Shown: piece after piece, positions 1 through 9,887 of the stretch | Numbering within the stretch: position 1 is the first letter of the stretch | Layout: each line of letters starts with the position of its first letter | From: Isoetes taiwanensis | Lineage: Eukaryota > Streptophyta > Lycopodiopsida > Isoetales > Isoetaceae | Reading direction: 5' to 3' | Length of the DNA stretch: 64,000 nucleotides | Assembly (NCBI GenBank): GCA_021234155.1 | Contig: JAJEKV010000213.1 | Coordinates: 560,001 to 624,000 of the forward strand | The notes under the pieces: generated by a model | What the model saw: the letters and a program-made list of their open reading frames with translations, nothing else | Database searches by the model: none | What the model was told of the DNA's origin: nothing | Made by a program: the position numbers and the translations under genes

Positions 1-1133
1 AAAATAGATGAGACAAAAAGGAATTTGACAAATTGTCCCGGATCCTGCTGGAAATCAAAGTTATCTTGAGTGTTGAAGTACAAGTTGGAAGACTTGGTTA
101 TGAATAGACATGATAAAGAGCAGCACTCTTCTAAGCTAGAAATTGGTTTGCGAGGAAGCAACCAAAAGAAATTGAAAGGCATGAAATCTCAATTGAACAA
201 GCAAAGGAAAAACTTAATTGCATTGAATTGGTTCAGCAAAGGCATTCCAGATTTTGGATTTCATGGGGAGAGCGGGGACCTATTGTTCTGCACTTTTCGA
301 GGCCCCTACCCCATAGGGAGCTACTTCTATAGAGCAGATTCATCACATTCGGTTCATGTACTGTTGTGGCCAAGGCTTTGGCAAAACTGGTTTGTTGCTG
401 CTAGCTCCATGCAGAGATGCGTATTGCCTCTTCTCGCTTGTGTTATCCGGACCATGAAAAGGCAATTGCATAAAAGGTTGCATCCGGGATGAGGGCATTC
501 GAATTGACTTGGTTTCCCTGTTTGTGAAAGATATGCATTGCTCTCAACTAATTTAAACTTATATTTCTCTTAATTCATATTTGTTATTATGGCTTTCAGT
601 GCATTGCTATTCCTTGTACATGTATAACTTTTAGTGTACATCTGTAAGCAGAGGTACATAGGCATATATTTGCTTGTTTATTGATGCTTTTATTTTTGAG
701 CTTGGACTGATCTGTAGATGGATTCATAAGTATGTGCATTTTTTACATATATGTGCTTTTTTTTGGGCATAGATCTACATTCCCTAACTGGATACCTGGG
801 TACATCTGGGTACATCTAGATACATCTGGGTGCATTGAGGTACCTCTATGTACATTGAGGAACATGTACATGTACATTTGACTATAGTTAAATGTAGTTA
901 CGTACATTTGGTACATTTTATGTACATGAAATGTACATGCTTAGCGCGAATGTACCGGATATTTCTCATTAGTTTCTGTTTTCATGTTCTTTTATGTCTA
1001 TTGAAATTTAGATCATTTGTTTTTGTTTGCGGATGAAATTTTGTTCCTATCCCGTAAGCGGCTTTAATGGTCGATGTTCTTGAGCCATCCGCATCGACTC
1101 TCTTTCTGATTTTCTTGAAAGCATAATAAGCAG
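1..1133. other. Mostly non-coding, one possible coiled-coil exon remnant
   Basis: No convincing gene. One + frame at about 156-300 reads as a charged helix (begins KQPKEIERHEISIEQ), which would suit a coiled coil. It has no clear start or splice sites, and the longer open frame over the same bases looks random. From about 600 the sequence is AT-rich and grades into a GTACAT-rich cluster, listed separately. A possible 3' splice site (CAG at 1131-1133) leads into the Lys-rich exon that follows. Confidence 0.3.
617..935. repeat. GTACAT-rich degenerate minisatellite, cluster 1
   Basis: The hexamer GTACAT or its near variants recurs more than a dozen times, often as GTACATCTGG or ATGTACATTGAGG. 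GTACAT is close to palindromic (ATGTAC on the other strand), so the cluster reads alike on both strands. Similar clusters occur at 11388-11455 and 13405-13735 around the transposase gene and nowhere else this densely, suggesting all three belong to one decayed element. Confidence 0.6.
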
Positions 1134-1768
1134 ACCGAATCTGTAGACTCTAAACCTTCCAGCTCCAGATCACCAATGACATTTACATTGCCAGTAATAG
1201 AACCATCTGCAACAGTGCCTCCTCGAACATGGCAAAGTGAAGTTGAGGAAATTGAGAGGATGGCACTTGAGAAAGCTAAAGCAGTTTGCGGTGCAGAGCC
1301 TTCAATGACTACTGCAACAGAAACTCTTTCATCACCAAGTGCTAAATTAGTAATTGGAGAAGTTCCTAAGAAAGATTCAACTGCGTCTCAAAGATCATCT
1401 GCGGGTGCAGGTTACGGACTGTTAAGCATGAAAGAAGCTACAAAGGACACAGATCAGATTTTATCCCGGAGATACCGGGGAAGAGGAAGTTGAGTTGGTA
1501 GTTGAGTCCACTCCAAAGAGGAGGCAAAAGAATCTTTGGTGATGGCACTCCAAGAGGAAAAAAACAGGCAAAATCTCCAGCAACAAAAAAATGTCCTCCG
1601 AAAAGAAAATCTCCAGGCAAAAAAGTGCCACCACCACCAAGAAAGAGGTATGTCCAAGATGAACTAATTTTGTTAAACATCTCAGATTTATGATAATTAA
1701 CCACATTTTTTTTGTACATAGGACACGATCACAGGCCGTGAAGGAAGCTGATCCTGATCCTGCTGAGT

Positions 1769-2444
1769 CCAGGGATAGGTTCAATACGCTGTACGTTTTA
1801 TACGGAATACGTATGAATTGTATGATACGGCACATATTTGCCGTATAAAACGTAAAAAATACGGCAAAAAAAAATTCCGGCGTCGGAAGATTTTCGTGTA
1901 CGCGAAAACAACGTGAAAGCGTCTGAATTTTTTTTCCAGACGTCAAACAAGCGAAAAAAACCACGTCTAACGAAAAAAAAAAAAAATTATTTATTTATTT
2001 ATTTATTTATTTTTCACAGTCGCGAAAACCTTCAGATCTAGCAGACGCTGAAGTATTTTCGGCGTCTGGCGATCTGTAAGAATTCAGCGTCGTGCGAAAT
2101 TCAATTTTTTTTTTTACGGATTTTAAATTTTTTTTTTTTTTTTGAATTTTTGCGACGCGAATTCTTCCGTATCGCGTCTGAAGGTTTGACGTCGAAAAAA
2201 AAAAAAAAAAAAAAAATTAACGCGTCGCGACGCGATTTTCAATTGTTTCGCAGACGTGAAAAATTTTCACAGACGTGAAAATTTTTCGCAGCACGCTTTC
2301 ACGTTGTTTTCGCGTATGCGAAATTTTTTTTTTCCGGGCCGGCGAGGTTTAATACGTTAAATACGTATTTTATTAAAAAATACGTATTTTTTGACTTTAT
2401 ACGTCAGGAATTTGAATTTTGTACGTACAGAACCTATCCCTGGA
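1769..2444. mobile_element. CpG-rich foldback/MITE insertion in a coding exon
   Basis: The ends are inverted copies of CCAGGGATAGGTTC (1769-1782) and GAACCTATCCCTGG (2430-2443). The element is flanked by direct repeats TGAGT (1764-1768 and 2445-2449). Inside is a second inverted pair, ACGCGAAAACAACGTGAAAG near 1900 and its complement near 2295-2317, so the element can fold on itself. It is full of CG dinucleotides and A/T homopolymers, unlike its surroundings. Removing it with one TGAGT copy joins the flanking exon in frame (DPDPAE then SEPEEEEDLQ). Confidence 0.75.
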
Positions 2445-2774
2445 TGAGTCGGAACCGGAAGAGGAAGAGGATCTACAAGCAAATATTGATGTGATAACAA
2501 ATAAGGTGTAGCAGTCCACAGAAGATGCTGAAGCAGGTTGAGTAATATACAATTGATTACAATAAATATATTCCTTTGCTAATGTTGTTGTTTCCTTGTA
2601 CAGTTTAGTGAACCGACTGAAAAGGTTGGTTCCATTCACTCCTTATAGGGACTGTCCTCCTAAGCCTGCACCCTCTATCTTTCAAAGTGATGCTGACGAG
2701 TTCTGCTGGAAGCTGGACTTGACCTCTAAGATGGTAGATGTCTATGGGAGGTAGGCTAGCATTTCAACATATTT

Positions 2775-2804
2775 GGGTGTAAATATGGTAATGCTACCCA
2801 AAAA
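2775..2804 (+). repeat. Left terminal inverted repeat of element 1
   Basis: Thirty bases, identical to the reverse complement of 8768-8797, preceded by target duplication ATTT. The following 60 bases hold three or four AGCACTT-type subterminal motifs (AAAGCACTTAGC, AAAGCACTTCC, AAGCACTTAGC). Confidence 0.9.
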
Positions 2805-3009
2805 AACGCGAAAGCACTTAGCACCTAAAGCACTTCCAAGCACTTAGCAACCCGTAGTTATACCTCCCACAATCTCGACCTCGGTTCCCGCGCGCACCTA
2901 GCTTCCAGGCACCTTCCTTTTTTTTTTTATCCCAATTTGTGTTTCTTTTGCTCTGTTTTTCTCCCGCTCACATCATAGATCAATTATCCGGAACTTACAT
3001 TCGTGAATC

Positions 3010-6000
3010 GATTACAATGGTAGAGGAGGCAGTTACAGCTGAGGATTTCGAAAGGATACACGGCCTTTCAAACCATGGTTTGTAGCCTCAGAGCAGATTC
3101 AATTACGGCAAATAATGTTACACAAGAACGGTGGGAATCGGGTTTGGCAAGAACCCCTCAATCCCAAGTCGGAAGGTCGGGCACTAAAGTTCTTTGCTAT
3201 TCAGCCACATCTGAAGGCCAAATTGGACAGTTTGTTAAGGATTCTTTATCCAGATGGGATTTCAAACAATGAAGTCAGGAAGCAATTTGCCCTTGCATTT
3301 GCTTGGGAAAATTGCCAAGAAGGTCTTGAAGATCCTGAAGGCCATCAAATCAATTGGGCTGCATATGGTGCACAGGTTATGGTTTTCTGTGCATAGCTGT
3401 TAAAGAGAAACAAGAAATTGATTCAAAGCCTCGCCGAAAGCAAAAGAGGTAGCAAGTAGTAAACTTGATCGGACAAACTTGAAACCGAATCTGCAGATAG
3501 TTCTGAGAGAACTGAAAAACTTATGATCAAGAAAACGCAGATGGAAAAAGAAATGCAGGATATAGTTGTTAGCCTGGCAGCTGAAGAAAAGTCAAATGAC
3601 AAAATTTTTAAAAGGCTAACCGAAAAAAGACACAGCATGGAACAATTGAAATCATTGCTTGTTGAAAAGAGGGCATGTTCATGACACGGGGAAGTAGAAC
3701 AGGAAATAAAGGAGTTGGAGAGAAAGTTAATGTTTGAGGTATATTTGCAGAGTCCATGGAGTCATTATGCGGACACGGAGATCAGATCTGATTTTGAAGA
3801 AGGGAAATTTGGAGGCGAATTAATTCAACCGGATGTTGACATCAAGGCAGCCAAGGAATATGCAAAAAACCTTGACAGTCTAGGAGACATCAAGAATTCA
3901 ACTTTCTGCATCAACACCATCAAGAGAAATCTTCCAGGTTTTTTACAAAAATTTTGTAATGCTTGTGGTTTGGGATTTCCTGATAAGTACAAGCTTTCTT
4001 TAATTCTTGATTGCTCACATGAATATCATGTGATGTGTCTTTGCCTTGTTAAAGGAAGGCAAATGTTTGAAATGTGAATGCCTAGTTCACGAAGACCTTT
4101 ATGTTGAGCTTGGCTTGAGCATTCTGTTCTGATTGAGCTTGAGGTTGCTTCCTTTGATCCTAGATTAAGTTTCGTGAAATCAGATTTGGGATCAAATATG
4201 TGTCGGGCAATTGAAGATGTAGTAGATGTGCAATCTGACCAATTGAAGTCCCCTTCTACTAGCACGAAGAGAAGAAGGTTGAGACATGTCAGGGATGATT
4301 CTGATATTGAAACAGAGAATGTTCTGGGACAGGTGACCCCAATGCAGTTAAGAAGTGGTAGTAAATTTCAGGAAGAAACAAAGGCTGCTTCAGATGAGGA
4401 GATTGAGTATGTCTTAGACACTCCAACCAGGAAGAAGCAGAAGCAAGATCAAGAAGAAAAAGCTGATGTGGTTGTGAAGAAGACAGGGAAGGAAAAGAAG
4501 ACATTGAATAAAGAAGAGACTAGCAAAAAGAAAGGAGGTGGTAAGGCCAAAGCAGCTGTTCAGACCAAAGCCAAGGTTACTAGAAAGTATCCTTTGAGAG
4601 GGAGAGGTCAAAAGAATGATGGGAATGATGCAGGGCAACAGAACTTGCAAGGCAATGAAGAAGAGGTTGAGAAGGATGTCATGGACAACATAAACTCAAC
4701 CCTTGCTGATATTGCAGGTGCAGGGTTTGAAAGTTCAAAAGAAATTCATGAAGAGCAGCCAATACTAGAACCTGCACCAAATGTACAAGCTGCAGCACTA
4801 TCTATACAAGATAAAGGTACAAAACTTGTAGCAATGATTGAATCCATGAGGGGGAATAACAACATCCCCTTGAGCAGAATAATTCATTCCTGATTGTTTA
4901 ATTTGAATTCTTAAATTATTGTATTCATTATTTGAGTTGTCTTCTGTAATCTTCAGGGAGCGACCAAGTAGTCCAAAGTGATGAGGACTTAAATGTATCC
5001 CAATTAACTTCCAGGTCTTGTGCTTTTTTAATTTAATCTCAATATTTGTACTTGAATTTGGGTGTGTATTCACTTGATTAATGTTGTGAATGTTAGGTCC
5101 ACTGAAGTACAAAGTGTAAATGTAGCTTCAAGTTCCATTGCACTGCCAATTGTTATTAGGGTAAAAGCATGCTACGGTGTACCACTTTTGGAACCCTCAA
5201 AAGTACCTACACTGGGTACTTTTGATTCTGGTACTTTCTGTTTATTCTTTCCATTAAAACAATAAAAAAATTTTGAATTGAGGGTCAATAACATGACAAT
5301 CTATAGTATTAAAGGATAACAATACTATTAGAGGCTAAAATAAATAAATTAACTCTCAAACTTATTGTTTATTGCGGCATTTATGCAACTTCCCAGTACC
5401 CAGTACTGGGTACTTTTCTGGGTAGTTTCGCACTCCCTAAAAAGTACTTTAGATGGTACACCCTAGCATGCTTTTACCCATTAGGCAAAAGAGATTGCTG
5501 ATTCTAGATCTTAATGGCGTTCTCGTGAAGAGCTTTAGAAGAAGCAATCAATTGAGGGATGATCTTAAAAAGATAAACCCTCAATTATTAAAATCATCAA
5601 CAACTAACAAAGTAGTTGTATTCAGGCCGGGAGTACATGCTTTCTTGGAGGAAGCATCTTACTGGTATGACTTAGCCATTTGGTCCTCTATGAACAGATT
5701 TAATGTTCATGAGGTGCTTGATGTCCTATGTCCTGCTAAGAAAGACAAATTCATCTTCATTTGGGACCAGAGTTTCTGTGATGAGATGCCTTTCAAGTAT
5801 CCTTTGGAGTCTTCTAATCCTATTTTTATGAAGCCACTCCATAAGGTATATGCAGCTTTCCCTGAGTATGGCAGAAATGTAATTATTGCAGATGATGAGG
5901 TTTACAAGACATTTCTGTCCCCACCATTTACTTCCATCATGGTGCCTACTTTCACCTGTCAGCCAACTGATGAAATTCTGGATGTTTATTTGCTTCCAAT

Positions 6001-6244
6001 ACTTAGACAGGTGTCACATGCTGAAGATACTTTAGCTGTACTGAAGAATAACACTAGAGCAGAATGTTATACAAGTATTTCCCTGGGTGTTCTTGAAGAA
6101 TTATTTCAGCAGGACATTGGAGCAGATAAGAAACTGCTGGTCAAAGCATACTGCAAGGGCCAGATTCAGTGGTTAGTTGATGCACATCGAAATGTCTTCA
6201 GTGCAGACCAGTTGGTTCATCTACAGAAGTTTTTAGATTCCTGA
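3010..6244 (+). pseudogene. Coiled-coil / zinc / Lys-rich / FCP1-like HAD phosphatase gene (copy 1)
   Basis: The best-preserved part is 5484-6244, an FCP1-homology (NIF/HAD) domain. It has LLILDLNGVLV as motif I, then RPGVHAFLEEA, LAIWSSMNRFNVHEV, FIFIWDQSFCD, a FMKPLHKVYAAFP helix and NVIIADDEV as the last acidic motif. Motif I reads DLNGV rather than DxDGT, as in a plant FCP1-like subgroup, so phosphatase activity is doubtful. Upstream exons fit in frame: a Lys-rich region (4174-4816), 4957-5014 and 5097-5158. Further upstream are a zinc-finger-like CNAC..CSHEYHVMC..KCLKC (about 3950-4080, one frameshift), a coiled coil (about 3470-3680) and 3065-3375 (a stretch with RPFKPWFVASEQ). Frame breaks at about 3065, 3680 and 4055, plus a MITE at 5159-5479 inside the exon coding for motif I, indicate a pseudogene. 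It is transcribed toward the transposase. Confidence 0.7.
5159..5479. mobile_element. 321-bp MITE with GGGT ends, copy 1
   Basis: The ends match over about 26 bases with one mismatch, starting GGGTAAAAGCATGCTA. Flanking duplication is ATTA (5155-5158 and 5480-5483). Subterminal GGTACTTTT-type motifs repeat inside. It lies in coding sequence: GTT ATT A before it and GG CAA AAG after it rejoin to give the residues leading into LLILDLNG of the HAD domain. Reading into the MITE meets a stop. The duplicated ATTA followed by GG recreates an AG that could in principle act as a splice acceptor. Confidence 0.9.
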
Positions 6245-7258
6245 TCCTGGTATAAACTTTGTAAATTGCCTCAATTTTGTTACATAGAGGCATGTAACTA
6301 TGTGAGTGCAGATTTGCCTCCATTTTGTACAGATACTATGAGCTTTATAATTATGTGGAACAAAAGACTTCATAGTCTTTTTTGCATGCTCATTAAATTC
6401 AAAAGGACTGCCCGTCTTGTAGGCCAATCTAGTAACCTTTGCAGGTTTCTTAGATAGCTTGGCAGTATTCTTCTTTTGGACTTCTTGCTGACAGTTCAAT
6501 GTCAAATGATTAGCTCAACTCCTAAAAAGTAATATGCTTGAATTTGATAGTTAGTACCTTTTCAAATACTTTCCATTGGACATTGATAGACTTTTGCTTG
6601 TTCCTCTCTTTAGGACATGTTGGCAACCTGCAATACAAAAACAATAATGGCGGGATGTATCGATTCATGATAACTTTCCCAATTCAAGAAAAAAGCAGTC
6701 TAGACTCTAAGACTCCTTACAGCCACAACCTAATGGTTTTGCAAATGATTTTAATCTTGGCATGAACTCAAAGGGGCTGAGAATATGTGGATTCGGGGCC
6801 CGACTGAAGTCTTGCATCGAGCTTGTTGAAAATGATCACACCTTGACCAAGGGTCAAGAATTGGTCAATGTCCCCTGGCGAGAATCCAAGATTTTGCACA
6901 TCACTCTAATAGGATAATTTTGGAATTCTATCACCTGGATTAGACTCGACAACTGTAGAATACCCGCAAACCTTAGTGCTTCAAATAAAAGCAAGGCACA
7001 ATGTGATTTAATTCTGAGACTTAGTTATTTCAAGGTAGCGGACTTTGAAATTTCGTGAGAACATAAATCTGCAGGCATGAACACTCAATCTTTTCCGTGT
7101 TTGAGTGAAAGTGAGCATTCCTATCAGCGGGGACACTCACATACAACTGGACAAGATAACTCTGTTGAGGAAAAGATGACCAAGACTATCGACAGAAACA
7201 GGTTTAGATTAGATACTACTTAAAAGTAATGTACAAGCAAAAAGGAAACCATACTTAC
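6245..7258. other. Interval between convergent genes of element 1
   Basis: No supported coding exon. On the minus strand a GTAAGTAT donor follows the transposase exon at 7259, so decayed downstream transposase exons could lie here, but I could not align any frame to the catalytic region seen at 12.7-11.5 kb. The 3' ends of both genes are expected here. Confidence 0.4.
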
Positions 7259-8468
7259 TTCTTTAACCCACACTTTGTACAAGTGCATCAAACACACGTG
7301 CTTATGCCACTCTTCACTCTCATCCTTTTGGCACACCACCATTCTCCAATAATCACTAGTTGATTTAATGGTGTTCTCCTTGGCCATACAGATCTGACCT
7401 GGGCCACAAACTTTGCACTTACATTTACATTCCTTAGAACACCATGAGGATCTGTCCTCATATTATTGATGGCTTTGCCTTACAAATTCTAAATGCAAAT
7501 GGTATTGGCAGCAACAGGTCTCCCTTTCTTTTAATTTTCTAATGTAGCTTGGCTTCAGTTTCTCGAAAGCCTGCTGGGACATCTTCATATCTGGATGTTC
7601 CTTCTTGAAACCAAGATATAGTTGAACCTGCACAATGAAAAAATTTAGTTACTTTCTAAACAAAAAGAAAGAAAGAAAGCATTCAAAATGTATGGTCGAA
7701 ACTATACCTGTGTCATCTCTAGCAGATGAATAGGATGATCAATTTTCTCACCTTTATCATTCAAATGCTTCCTCACATGCTTCTTATAAGGTGATACTCT
7801 GGTATTTTCATCCCAATACTTCCTGACTGTGGCTATTTCTTCAGCTGTGAAGGCATCTTTTCTTCTCTTCCTTCCAAACATTGACCAGGGGCCAGCTTCA
7901 GATTCTGCAAAAATTCGTCTTCTAAATGCCATGGCAACAGTTTTTCGTGGAATAGATAGAACCCTTGAAATTGCAGATTGATTGATCCCTGGGCCCGAAC
8001 AGGCTGCCATTTGTAGAGTGCTCTTTCTTGCTTGCAAAATATCAGTTTTTCTTTGCATTTTTTGGGCCTGCATTGTCTCTCGGACATTGGAAATCATGGT
8101 ATGCATTTACCCGTGTTCTTGGGATCTGGTAATTCTCCTTGCAATGGTAAATGTGTATTTTTCTTCAAAAGTCTTTAAAGAATTCTCCCTTTGTCTAAAT
8201 CCTCTGAAACATTCCTCACAATGTGATTAAAAGAGTCAGTTAGCTCTTTTGACAGCTCTTGCAACCTTCTATCACTGAGAAAATGTTTTCTCTTCTTCTC
8301 ATTTGGTGCAATGTTTTCTTTTTCCTTTAGTTTCAATCTCTTTCTGGATTCTCTCTTCCTCTTGGCTTCAAAATCCAGATAAATTCTCCTTTCCTGATCA
8401 GCAATGCTCTCGGAATTAGAATTGGGATTGGCATTCGGATTGAGAATTGCAAGTGAATTATTAGCCAT
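7259..8468 (-). pseudogene. DDE-type transposase, N-terminal half (copy 1)
   Basis: Read on the minus strand from ATG at 8468. Exon 1 is strongly basic (AKRKRESRKRLKLKEKEN). Exon 2 ends at 7708 (TCATGAC..ACAG then gtatag) and holds a helix-turn-helix candidate, INQSAISRVLSIPRKTVAMA, then TAEEIATVRKYW and TRVSPYKKHV. Exon 3 (7627-7259) reads KLKPSYIRKLKERETCCC and a Cys-rich CKCKCKVCG cluster followed by EEWHKHVC. The same motif order recurs in the copy at 13323-11536 (CIRKLKERNTCCC, DEWHKLKCECDECG) and, for the N-terminus, at 25660-26313. No catalytic core follows, and stops interrupt exon 3. DNA binding is inferred from the helix-turn-helix and Cys-rich region. Confidence 0.7.
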
Positions 8469-8767
8469 GAGAACAGATCAAAGATTGAATTGGATTGGAA
8501 TTGAAGACAGCCAGGAAAATCTCGTTACAGGAAATCTTCGAAATAATGACAACCAAGAATTTCCCTCCAAGAATCCGGCCATCTAGAAATCCCGCCAAAC
8601 ATGAAAATTCATCTCCCAATTCGCGCGGGGTCATCCATGTCATCGATCCCTACCTCCACGGGATGATCCGTTCTATTTCTGGAGTAATCATCAAACGATG
8701 TCGTTGAACGAAAAAGCACTCGAGGGTAAAGCACCTAAAGCACTTACAGCACTTGTCCGGACAGTGC

Positions 8768-8797
8768 TTTTTGGGTAGCATTACCATATTTACACCC
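8768..8797 (-). repeat. Right terminal inverted repeat of element 1
   Basis: Reverse complement of 2775-2804, followed by ATTT. The preceding 80 bases carry AAGCACCTAAAGCACTTAC and TGTCCGGACA flanked by AGCACTT/AGTGCTT, mirroring the left subterminal motifs. Confidence 0.9.
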
Positions 8798-9660
8798 ATT
8801 TATGTTATTTCATTCCCTAAGTCATCTTATGTATTAATATGTATTCTGGATTTGTGTGCAGGTACCTTTGTAGCGGTCTTCCATCTGATTGGAAACACAA
8901 GTTTTTTACGGTTCGACCGGACACCTTCCAGAATTTTGTGAATTCCCTCAAGAAAAGGGGGGGGGGAAGATGCACAGAACACTAACATAAAGGAAGGGCT
9001 GGATGGCATTTTGATTGCAAGATGCCAATACATATTTGTTCCAATTCTACAAGGCCCAAATGTGGCATTGGCAATACTTGTGCTTGCTGGTCCAGTGAAA
9101 AGCTCTTTTCCATCTATAGCTAGCCCAAGTATACAGATCCTCTCTCCTGTCAAAGGCTATGTACCCGATGCTAAAGTGGTCCAGAAGTAAGTATGAGTTT
9201 CTGTTTTAGTTTTATGATTTGATTATTCTCATATTGCAATTTCTTATGCTTGATTTATTCTCACATTGCAATTTTGCAGGTTTCATAAGCTTGTGATCAA
9301 TAACATGATGCTCGGATCCAACAGCTTAAACCATGGTAGGAAGAACTTTGATGCTCCTGTGTTCTGTCCTAAAATGCCAGAAACTAGTACCAGCAACCCT
9401 TGCATGTACATTGTGGCTTACATGCACAAATTCATAGATGCCGTGGTTGATGCACAGCCAAGCTCCATTTTTGTAAGTAGAACATGTTATTTTCCTATTA
9501 GTTATTTGTTGGTATAGTCCTCTAATACTTGTGCACCATGCAGATGACACCCAGTTGGTTCACTACCGATGCCTATGCCAAGTCACGGAGGGATCATCTA
9601 ATGGAGGCATTAATTGTAGAAGGAGAGATGAATATACAAGCAGTTGTTCCTACAGGGTAG

Positions 9661-9887
9661 ATAGTCCCTTTGACTTGTTTGTAAATTACAGTTTTGTATG
9701 AGCCATGCTCCGAGCTTCTTTGTACTCAATAAGCAATGAAAAAATTAATTGATTTGTCTCACTTACACCTGTGCAAATAACAATCGTGTAATTATCAATG
9801 TGTTTTCTCAATTGTGTGATCTGAAATGTAATTATAAATTGTGAATCTCAAGTGTTTTTTCTTGCCGAAGTGAATCATCTAATTCAG
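9661..9887. other. Spacer between C48-like and second FCP1-like sequences
   Basis: AT-rich, no exon seen. It ends in a plausible 3' splice site (AATTCAG at 9881-9887), so the FCP1-like exon that follows was spliced to something upstream. Confidence 0.4.

Larger units (their letters stand above)
2775..8797. mobile_element. 6.0-kb DNA transposon with FCP1-like gene and transposase (element 1)
   Basis: Perfect terminal inverted repeats at 2775-2804 and 8768-8797, beginning GGGTGTAAATATGGTAATGC, are flanked by 4-bp direct repeats ATTT (2771-2774 and 8798-8801). Next to both ends are several AGCACTT/AAGTGCT motifs, the kind of subterminal repeat a transposase may bind. The + strand carries a coiled-coil, zinc-binding, Lys-rich, HAD-phosphatase gene (about 3010-6244). 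The minus strand carries the N-terminal part of a transposase (8468-7259). The element lies in an intron (donor 2751, acceptor ending 8861) of the C48-like gene. A 321-bp MITE is nested in it. Both genes are decayed and the transposase lacks its catalytic half, so this copy is non-autonomous. A 4-bp duplication is known for the Sola superfamily; that placement is inference. Confidence 0.85.
1134..9660 (+). pseudogene. Ulp1/C48-peptidase-like gene, Lys-rich N-terminus, broken and interrupted
   Basis: Proposed exons: 1134-1647, 1722-1768 continued at 2450-2505, 2604-2750, 8862-9186, 9280-9472 and 9544-9660, most with GT..AG borders. The first exons encode a Lys/Pro-rich tail (GTPRGKKQAKSPATKK) with frameshifts near 1450 and 1545. 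The later exons follow the Ulp1/SENP peptidase pattern: LDLTSKMVDVYGRYL, then an IFVPIL strand, a NVALAILVLAG segment where the family has HW-LAV-D, and SNPCMYIVAYM where it has NxxDCGVxV. The Cys is present, but the His and the residue before the Cys are not the usual ones, so peptidase activity is unlikely. Joining 2750 to 8862 keeps frame (VDVYG-R-YLCSG). A ten-G run at 8957-8966 shifts the frame. Phase at 2505/2604 does not fit cleanly. C48 domains are common cargo of plant DNA transposons. The family assignment is inference. Confidence 0.55.
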
